Positions 59,694 to 64,000 of a stretch of 64,000 bases of DNA are shown here, piece after piece; the first letter of the stretch is position 1, and each line of letters begins with the position of its first letter. Source of the DNA: Candidatus Pantoea soli (lineage in GTDB: Bacteria > Pseudomonadota > Gammaproteobacteria > Enterobacterales > Enterobacteriaceae). The translations under genes and the position numbers were made by a program. The notes under the pieces were generated by a model. The model saw only the letters and a list, made by a program, of their open reading frames with translations, did not search any database and had not been told where the DNA came from. Location of the stretch: NCBI RefSeq assembly GCF_007833795.1, contig NZ_CP032702.1, forward strand, positions 2,170,001 through 2,234,000. Direction: 5' to 3'.

Positions 59694-60368
59694 ATGCTTG
59701 AGATTGCGGATTTAAAAGTGTTTTTCCAGGAGCCTGAAGTACAGCAACAGATTGACAGCGCCTGGGATAAAGTGGGTGATGCGCTGGCGGAAGCGCAGGC
59801 GGCGCTGCCGGAAGAGCTGGCCATGGCGCGCCGGGAGCTGTCGTTTCACAGCCACGTTAAATGCCTGGGCTATCTCTGCTGGCTGCTGGAGCATAACCAT
59901 GTGGCGGGCGACATCATTGAGATTGGCGTCTGGAAAGGGAAATCCACTGCGTTTATGAGTGAGATTTGCCAGCACAAACGCCGTATCATCAGCATTGACC
60001 CGATGGAGCTGGCACGGCAGGAGAGCGAACTACGCTTCTACCATGAGCGTCTGTTCCCGGAAGTACACCTGATTCGCGGCTATTCTGAACTCAGTATTGA
60101 ACGGGTACAGGCGCTGAATCCGCGCACCGTTCTGCTGCATATCGACGGCGGGCATGAAGGGCGTCACGTGCTGCTGGATTTCCTGCTCTACTCCCCTACC
60201 GTGATTTCAGGCGGCTTCATTGTGTTTGATGATTACCGCGATCATCAATACTCCCCGCAGGTCGGGCCGGCGGTGGATCTGCTGCGCGCGGGCGGCTATT
60301 TCAACGGTTTTGATGTGGTGGGCAGCCTGCCGGGCTTTGAGAACAGTTACCTGCTGCAGAAACGCTGA
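59694..60368 (+). CDS. TylF/CmcI-type class I SAM-dependent methyltransferase
   Basis: A 224-aa soluble methyltransferase. SAM motif I is IIEIGVWKGKST; IISIDPMEL, LLHIDGGHEGRHVLLDFL and GGFIVFDDYRD follow, the last two containing the acidic metal-binding residues of the macrocin/CmcI sugar or cephem O-methyltransferases. A position directly after fliDST, in place of E. coli amyA, suggests it methylates a sugar of the flagellin glycan, as VioM-type enzymes do elsewhere (inference). AAGGTAAC precedes the ATG. No sigma-28 promoter seen immediately upstream. Confidence 0.85.
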   Translation: MLEIADLKVFFQEPEVQQQIDSAWDKVGDALAEAQAALPEELAMARRELSFHSHVKCLGYLCWLLEHNHVAGDIIEIGVWKGKSTAFMSEICQHKRRIISIDPMELARQESELRFYHERLFPEVHLIRGYSELSIERVQALNPRTVLLHIDGGHEGRHVLLDFLLYSPTVISGGFIVFDDYRDHQYSPQVGPAVDLLRAGGYFNGFDVVGSLPGFENSYLLQKR

Positions 60369-60378
60369 GGCTGGCAGA

Positions 60379-60405
60379 ACGCCCTCGTCCGCAGGATGAG
60401 GGCGT
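60379..60405. terminator. Inverted repeat between convergent genes
   Basis: ACGCCCTC...GAGGGCGT (8-bp stem, 11-base loop) lies between the methyltransferase and yedD stops. The T run is weak. Confidence 0.45.
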
Positions 60406-60412
60406 GCAGCGA

Positions 60413-60874
60413 TTATTTCGCCGCCGTGACCGGTTTCAGAATGGCCGGTTCGATATCCTGAATCACCGCTTCACCGGGGCGCTTCGCCACCTCCTGCAGC
60501 GCCTGCTGGCACTCCATGGTCGGGCGATCGACCTTACGCAGCGTCAGGCCATCATAGTGCAGTTCACCGTTTTCAACCTTCAGCGGCATCACGCGCACCT
60601 GCCGGTTAACGTTAACCCACTCATCACCCAGCCGTGTCAGCTTACCCGGCTTGGCAATGACGCGCTGCCACTGACGGCAATCCAGCGTGTCGCCTTCGGC
60701 GCTGATAATCAGGCTGCCAATGGCCCGATCGCTGATCAGCTCTCCCTGCGGGCCGACGGTCTGCCAGTTGCCCTGCAGCGCAGCGGGCGCCGGCGTCCTG
60801 ACCGCATCTTCATAACTGTTGATTTGCGCACATCCGCTCAGCGCCAGCGCGGCCAGTATCATCCACTTTTTCAT
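60413..60874 (-). CDS. yedD: YedD, lipoprotein
   Basis: A 153-aa outer-membrane-type lipoprotein. The lipobox is LALSGC-A after MKKWMILAA; the +2 residue is Ala, so no Asp retention signal. The core AIGSLIISAEGDTLDCRQWQRVIAKPGKLT matches E. coli YedD closely, also found downstream of fliDST. Function unknown. Confidence 0.92.
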   Translation of the reverse strand: MKKWMILAALALSGCAQINSYEDAVRTPAPAALQGNWQTVGPQGELISDRAIGSLIISAEGDTLDCRQWQRVIAKPGKLTRLGDEWVNVNRQVRVMPLKVENGELHYDGLTLRKVDRPTMECQQALQEVAKRPGEAVIQDIEPAILKPVTAAK

Positions 60875-61022
60875 CTTCGGTCCTCAGACTCGCTTCAATG
60901 GCGGCTACGTTATAATTTTTCCAGTGAGTTACGCAAGGTATCTGCGGCAAAAGCCGCGGTTTCCTGACAAGCCGCGTCGCGCACGTTACACTAGGCGGCA
61001 TGTCAAACAGCAGGTACCCCGA

Positions 61023-61346
61023 ATGAAAACCCCGCAAGAGTATTACGCGCAGGCGCGCAGCATGTTTTTTACCGCCCATCCCGATTTCCAGGCTGCGCTG
61101 GACGAGCTGACCGAAAGCGATGCCAGAGCAGCTAATCTGTCGCTGCGCGAACTGCGCGAGTGGCATGCTGAGCGTATCTATGCGGCCTTTCTGCGACAGA
61201 AAAAGCTGGACGGCATGCTGTTCTCCATTCAGCTGGCCGAACCGGACAAAGCCGTGGCCGCGGAAGCGATTGAAACCTATCTGAAATCTCATGCCGAAGC
61301 GCTGGGTATGACGTGGGAAGCGTTCTGCCTTAAAAACGATCTGTAG
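61023..61346 (+). CDS. DUF6388-like small soluble protein
   Basis: A 107-aa helical protein (TPQEYYAQARSMFFTAHPDFQAALDELT; LRELREWHAERIYAAFLRQKKLDGMLFSIQL; EALGMTWEAFCLKNDL). The pattern resembles DUF6388, a family without assigned function; I am not certain of the family name. The ATG at 61023 is chosen because it begins the conserved part; the frame is also open farther upstream across yedD's promoter. Confidence 0.65.
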   Translation: MKTPQEYYAQARSMFFTAHPDFQAALDELTESDARAANLSLRELREWHAERIYAAFLRQKKLDGMLFSIQLAEPDKAVAAEAIETYLKSHAEALGMTWEAFCLKNDL

Positions 61347-61394
61347 CCGTTCAGCAGCCGGCAAAAGCCCGGCACAACAATTTCGCAGAAAAAG

Positions 61395-61422
61395 TTGTAC
61401 AAGTTGCAAAAAACTGTATAAC
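61395..61422 (+). promoter_or_regulatory. Sigma-70 promoter of a candidate sRNA
   Basis: TTGTAC-N16-TATAAC, upstream of a ~100-base non-coding stretch that ends in a terminator. Predicted start near 61429. Confidence 0.65.
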
Positions 61423-61428
61423 TTAACG

Positions 61429-61528
61429 CTGACGACGACTGTCGTAGATTGTCCTTGAACGAATGGTGCGTTTGCACCGCCTCTGGAAGTGTTGCTGGAT
61501 TTCCACCTCCAGAGGCTCTATTTTTTTC
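61429..61528 (+). ncRNA. Candidate structured small RNA (~100 nt)
   Basis: Between a promoter-like sequence and a T tract lie three consecutive hairpins: ACGAC-GACT-GTCGT (61433-61446), GGTGC-GTTT-GCACC (61465-61478) and a 9-bp terminator stem GCCTCTGGA/TCCAGAGGC (61479-61516) followed by TCTATTTTTTT. There is no convincing coding frame. The arrangement is that of an independently transcribed trans-acting sRNA. It does not match any enterobacterial sRNA I can recall; alternatively it is only a terminator with fortuitous stems. Confidence 0.55.
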
Positions 61529-61615
61529 GTCTGCTGCTCCCCTTGATCGCGATATAGCGTGCGCGCTTTGCCCGCCACAAAAATATTTTCACTTACGCCC
61601 CACCGCCGCTTGCCC

Positions 61616-61631
61616 CTGTTTTTATTTACAG
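61616..61631 (+). promoter_or_regulatory. LexA SOS box of the DinI-family gene
   Basis: A perfect CTGT-N8-ACAG operator (CTGTTTTTATTTACAG), 39 bases upstream of the ATG at 61670. Confidence 0.85.
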
Positions 61632-61669
61632 TATTATGGCGCTCCCACTTTAAAAACTGGATTGCCGTG

Positions 61670-61909
61670 ATGTTTGTGGAACTGATTTATGACAAGCGCA
61701 ACGTGGCCGGCCTGCCGGGCGCACGCGAGATGATTCTGCGCGAGCTGGAGAAGCGCGTGCAGCGTGTCTTCCCGGATGTGGAAGTGCGTGTTAAGCCGAT
61801 GGAGCGAAACGCGATTGAGACAGATATGAGTAAAAACGACAAAGCCACAATTGCGCGGATTGTTGAAGAGATGTTTGATGAAGCCGATATGTGGCTGGTG
61901 GCCGACTAG
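61670..61909 (+). CDS. DinI-family SOS protein
   Basis: A 79-aa protein. MFVELIYDKRNVAGLPGAREMILRELEKRVQRVFPD...DKATIARIVEEMFDEADMWL matches DinI/ImpC, which modulate RecA filaments and UmuD cleavage. The ATG at 61670 is chosen over frames opening farther upstream because it gives the family start. A perfect LexA box lies upstream. Chromosomal dinI and prophage copies look alike; nearby XRE-linked genes make a prophage origin possible. Confidence 0.9.
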   Translation: MFVELIYDKRNVAGLPGAREMILRELEKRVQRVFPDVEVRVKPMERNAIETDMSKNDKATIARIVEEMFDEADMWLVAD

Positions 61910-61927
61910 GCCACCAGAGGAAAGGCG

Positions 61928-62194
61928 TTAGCTTTCCTGCTCGCTGTGGTTAATGGCGATTTCCAGATCCTGAATCACCTGATCAATCTCATCCAGCAGC
62001 TGCCCCTGCTTATTGATCAGCGTGTCGAACCGCGCGGCATACTCTTTATCTTTGTATTCCCCGGCGTCAAACGCCAGCCAGTGGCCGGAAAGGGCTTCGG
62101 TGTTGGTCTGCGCATAGTGGCGCATCTCTTTTAGCTGTGAGGTGACGTCACGCAGGTAGTCAGTTTTGGTCTTGATTGCCTCTGAATCACTCAT
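61928..62194 (-). CDS. Hypothetical coiled-coil protein
   Basis: An 88-aa, strongly helical acidic protein (TDYLRDVTSQLKEMRHYAQTNTEAL; FDTLINKQGQLLDEIDQVIQDLEIAI). It looks like a soluble coiled-coil bundle. No family recognised. AAGGAAAAT precedes the ATG. It converges with the DinI-family gene, 18 bases apart. Confidence 0.65.
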   Translation of the reverse strand: MSDSEAIKTKTDYLRDVTSQLKEMRHYAQTNTEALSGHWLAFDAGEYKDKEYAARFDTLINKQGQLLDEIDQVIQDLEIAINHSEQES

Positions 62195-62345
62195 GTTATT
62201 TTCCTTTTTGCGTTAAAAGCCAGTTAAAATAACGTCTGAATGAATAAGGCTAGCTGAATATAGCGAAGCCGCACTAAGAATAATCGGAAGCGTGTAGCGG
62301 ACCGGAGGTAAAACGGACTTCCCTGTCCTGATTCTATCCCTGTAG

Positions 62346-62975
62346 TTAAGCGTATTTTTTCGCCAGGGCAATCAGCTCATCTTTTGCCGCGCCGCCCAGC
62401 TTCAGCACACCCTGCTCTACGAAGCTAAACGCTTTGGCAAAATCCCGCACGCCGTCCGCCACCTCGTCCCGGACGGCGCTGGCCGCCGTAGCTGGCGCGC
62501 TGGCAGAAGCTGCGTCCTGTGTCGCTGCGGCAGGTGCGCTGGCCGGGGCCGCATCCTGTGTCGCTGCGGCAGGCGCGCTGGCCGGGGCCGCGTCCTGCGT
62601 CGCTGCGGCAGGTGCGCTGGCAGAAGCCGCGTGCGGCTCTGCCGTCACCGGCTGCTGATCCTGACGGATGCCAGGCGTCGCGGCGGTTGAGGCGCCGGCG
62701 CTGGCTGAACCATTGGCCAGCGGATCCTGCGTTGCCAGCTGCTGGTCCAGATCCACCGGTGCATCAGCCGCAGCGGGCTGAGCCGCAACCTGCGGTGCCA
62801 CCGCCGCGCTGTCACCCGGCGTCGCGCTGGCCGCCGGCGCGGCAGCCGGAGCCGGCGTCTCCGGGGTGGCCACGTGCGGTGCGGCCGCGGTCTCATTGGC
62901 GAAACTCTCCAGCGGTGAAAAGTCGTGATCGCTGGCGCTGCTGGTTTTTGCGTTGATAACAGTTTGGTCAGTCAT
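62346..62975 (-). CDS. Ala/Pro-rich repeat protein of an unrecognised operon
   Basis: A 209-aa low-complexity protein: a short N-terminal segment (SSASDHDFSPLESFANET), then a long Ala/Pro/Gln/Thr-rich region including three 13-residue repeats (ASAPAAATQDAAP), then a folded-looking helical end (GVRDFAKAFSFVEQGVLKLG..AKDELIALAKKYA). The ATG at 62975 has AAGGAGAAA upstream. No signal peptide or membrane segment. It is the third gene of a minus-strand group divergent from the XRE regulator. Function unknown. Confidence 0.7.
   Translation of the reverse strand: MTDQTVINAKTSSASDHDFSPLESFANETAAAPHVATPETPAPAAAPAASATPGDSAAVAPQVAAQPAAADAPVDLDQQLATQDPLANGSASAGASTAATPGIRQDQQPVTAEPHAASASAPAAATQDAAPASAPAAATQDAAPASAPAAATQDAASASAPATAASAVRDEVADGVRDFAKAFSFVEQGVLKLGGAAKDELIALAKKYA
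62499..62633. repeat. 39-bp in-frame tandem repeats
   Basis: Three 39-bp units starting at 62499, 62538 and 62577, plus an 18-bp partial at 62616. They encode the 13-residue ASAPAAATQDAA repeats of the Ala/Pro-rich protein. Such repeats can change copy number without shifting the frame. Confidence 0.88.
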
Positions 62976-63033
62976 AGTTTTCTCCTTCATGCTAAATAAA
63001 GACCGCAACCGCCGTTGCGCGGCTGCGATCCGC

Positions 63034-63360
63034 TCAGTGATTCGCATCATGGCCTCCGTTACGTTGTGCTGGCGCGGGCGTTTCTGATGCCGGTGCCGGT
63101 TTGTGTGCCGTAAGAACATCCAGTTTCTTTTGCAGCACAATCAGCTGCCCGGTCAGTTCTGCGACCCGGGCTTCGCGGCGATCGGAGATCGCCCGGTACT
63201 GCTGCCGAATCTCTTCAACGCGCTCGTTAGCGTTGTTGCTGACATAAAGAAACAGAATGGTCATTGCCACACACACCAGCGACAGCAGCAGCAGCAGGCC
63301 TCCCAGCAGCAGATGTCGCCGATGGCTTTTCACCACCCATTCACTGTTTATCTGCACCAT
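63034..63360 (-). CDS. Small membrane protein with periplasmic coiled coil
   Basis: A 108-aa bitopic protein: a short basic N-terminus (VVKSHRRH), one transmembrane helix (LLLGGLLLLLSLVCVAMTILFLYV), then a charged coiled coil (ERVEEIRQQYRAISDRREARVAELTGQLIVLQKKLDVL) and a Pro/Ala-rich tail. The topology recalls inner-membrane spanins or divisome-type proteins, but no family is recognised. Starts: ATG 63360 or the adjacent GTG 63363, both behind GGAGGAG. It overlaps the upstream gene by ~20 bases. Confidence 0.68.
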   Translation of the reverse strand: MVQINSEWVVKSHRRHLLLGGLLLLLSLVCVAMTILFLYVSNNANERVEEIRQQYRAISDRREARVAELTGQLIVLQKKLDVLTAHKPAPASETPAPAQRNGGHDANH

Positions 63361-63730
63361 CACGGTTCTCCTCCAGAGTAGTAATCAGTTGATTGATCTG
63401 ACTGCGGAACTTATCGCTGTGATCGGATTCGGTGGTCGCCAGCAGGATGCCGAGTGCGTTTTTGATTAACCGCAAATCGGTCTCCAGCGATGAGATACGC
63501 CGCAGGTTTTTATCGTGACGAATACGCAACTCATCGTTTTCCTGGCGCATCAGCGCGTGGCTCTCCTTGAGAAGCAGCACCTGCTCTTTGTAGCTGGTGA
63601 TGATCTCGCCGCCTGCGCGATTGCTGGTGACGATAGCGGCAATACCCGCCATTAACGGTTTCCAGAACACCGCTGCCGCGCCCCCGCCGAGAAGCAGTGC
63701 GCCAACGCTGGTGACCAAACTACTCTCCAT
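63341..63730 (-). CDS. Membrane protein with coiled coil, first gene of an XRE-divergent operon
   Basis: A 129-aa protein. An N-terminal hydrophobic segment (LVTSVGALLLGGGAAAVFWKPLMAGIAAIV) is followed by a long heptad region (EQVLLLKESHALMRQENDELRIRHDKNLRRISSLETDLRLI) and an acidic end. AGGTGAGGC precedes the ATG. The gene begins 140 bases from the divergent XRE regulator, whose operators overlap the shared promoter region. No family recognised; phage-like in size and arrangement. Confidence 0.68.
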   Translation of the reverse strand: MESSLVTSVGALLLGGGAAAVFWKPLMAGIAAIVTSNRAGGEIITSYKEQVLLLKESHALMRQENDELRIRHDKNLRRISSLETDLRLIKNALGILLATTESDHSDKFRSQINQLITTLEENRDGADKQ

Positions 63731-63808
63731 GCCTCACCTCTCAACACTGGCAAGTTAGCCGAAGGCTGCACGCTGACCCCCTTGCCAGTCCCGCGGTCAG
63801 CGCCAGAT

Positions 63809-63846
63809 TTAAGTTTACTTTAATCATTTAATTTAAGTATACTTAA
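63809..63846. promoter_or_regulatory. Pair of palindromic repressor operators
   Basis: TTAAGTATACTTAA at 63833-63846 is a perfect 14-bp palindrome. A related site, TTAAGTTTACTTTA, lies at 63809-63822 (12/14 identical). Centres are 24 bp apart. They sit in the 140-bp divergent region upstream of the XRE gene, the expected place for its operators. Confidence 0.75.
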
Positions 63847-63870
63847 GTCAACCATTGAGGAGTTGTCAAG

Positions 63871-64000
63871 ATGATGAATAAAGAATCCACCGGCGAACGT
63901 ATTCGTAACCGACGCAAAGCGCTGGCCCTGACACAACTGGCGCTGGCGAAAGAGATTGGGGTGTCACATGTGGCCGTTTCCCAGTGGGAAAAGGAGGAGA
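63871..64000 (+). CDS. XRE-family (CI-like) repressor, 3' truncated by the window
   Basis: Only the first 43 codons are in the window: NKESTGERIRNRRKALALTQ followed by LALAKEIGVSHVAVSQWEKEE, a clear HTH_3 domain with the recognition helix VSHVAVSQWE. This start is typical of prophage CI-type repressors, usually with a C-terminal S24 domain, which is beyond the end. GAGGAG lies upstream; two adjacent ATGs (63871, 63874) are possible. Divergent from an unrecognised three-gene group. Confidence 0.9.
   Translation, partial: MMNKESTGERIRNRRKALALTQLALAKEIGVSHVAVSQWEKEE

Noticed and set aside
61449..61670. A 73-codon plus-strand frame over the candidate sRNA
   Set aside because: It crosses the terminator and LexA box, has no ribosome site, and no conserved features.

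Overview
The window is chromosomal DNA of a motile gamma-proteobacterium of the order Enterobacterales, most likely Erwiniaceae (Pantoea/Erwinia-like). The evidence is gene order: putA/putP/efeUOB/phoH and fliA-fliZ-dcyD-tcyJ-tcyL-tcyN follow the Escherichia/Salmonella layout with enterobacterial-type protein sequences, while accessory blocks are inserted between them. Genus assignment is inference. 

Layout. 1-9.4 kb: end of ychF, a polar amino-acid ABC transporter operon, a GlxA-type AraC regulator, a second-type GAPDH, a divergent MmyB-like regulator/MFS exporter pair, and phoA with a tandem Pho box. A tRNA-Ser(GGA) gene (9342-9429) is the attachment site of a 15.8 kb prophage (9417-25274). 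The prophage is a deletion derivative. A tail-tip module on the minus strand (DUF1833, NlpC/P60, TipJ-like) is joined directly to the 3' end of a recE-like gene and an intact recT. It keeps integrase, excisionase, a fused C5/N6 DNA methyltransferase, DUF1643 and several small genes. It carries a cassette of two membrane acyltransferases, a small membrane protein and a membrane-anchored tailspike-like protein. An IS3-family element interrupts one small gene. I see no repressor, replication, lysis or head genes in it. 

25.3-42.3 kb: tRNA-3'-end/terminator repeats, yedK, an XdhC-family gene, phoH, efeUOB with a Fur box, putP/putA with GTTGCA operators, an acyltransferase, then the cystine importer tcyJLN. 

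42.3-60.4 kb is the flagellar block: dcyD, fliZ, fliA, then an insertion between fliA and the flagellin genes. The insertion holds an HNH-type protein with its own sigma-28-like promoter, rfbA-rfbC-rfbD, a DegT/DnrJ sugar aminotransferase and a 1168-aa multidomain glycosyltransferase. Three near-identical flagellin genes follow, each with its own sigma-28 promoter and terminator, then fliD-fliS-fliT and a TylF/CmcI-type methyltransferase. The best reading is a flagellin glycosylation island: dTDP-sugar synthesis, amino-sugar formation, transfer and possibly O-methylation, built around three short flagellins rich in Ser/Thr in their centre. 

60.4-64 kb: yedD, a DUF6388-like gene, a candidate ~100-nt structured sRNA, a LexA-controlled DinI-family gene, and an unrecognised minus-strand operon (two membrane/coiled-coil proteins and an Ala/Pro-rich repeat protein). 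That operon diverges from a truncated XRE repressor across a pair of palindromic operators, probably the edge of another mobile element.
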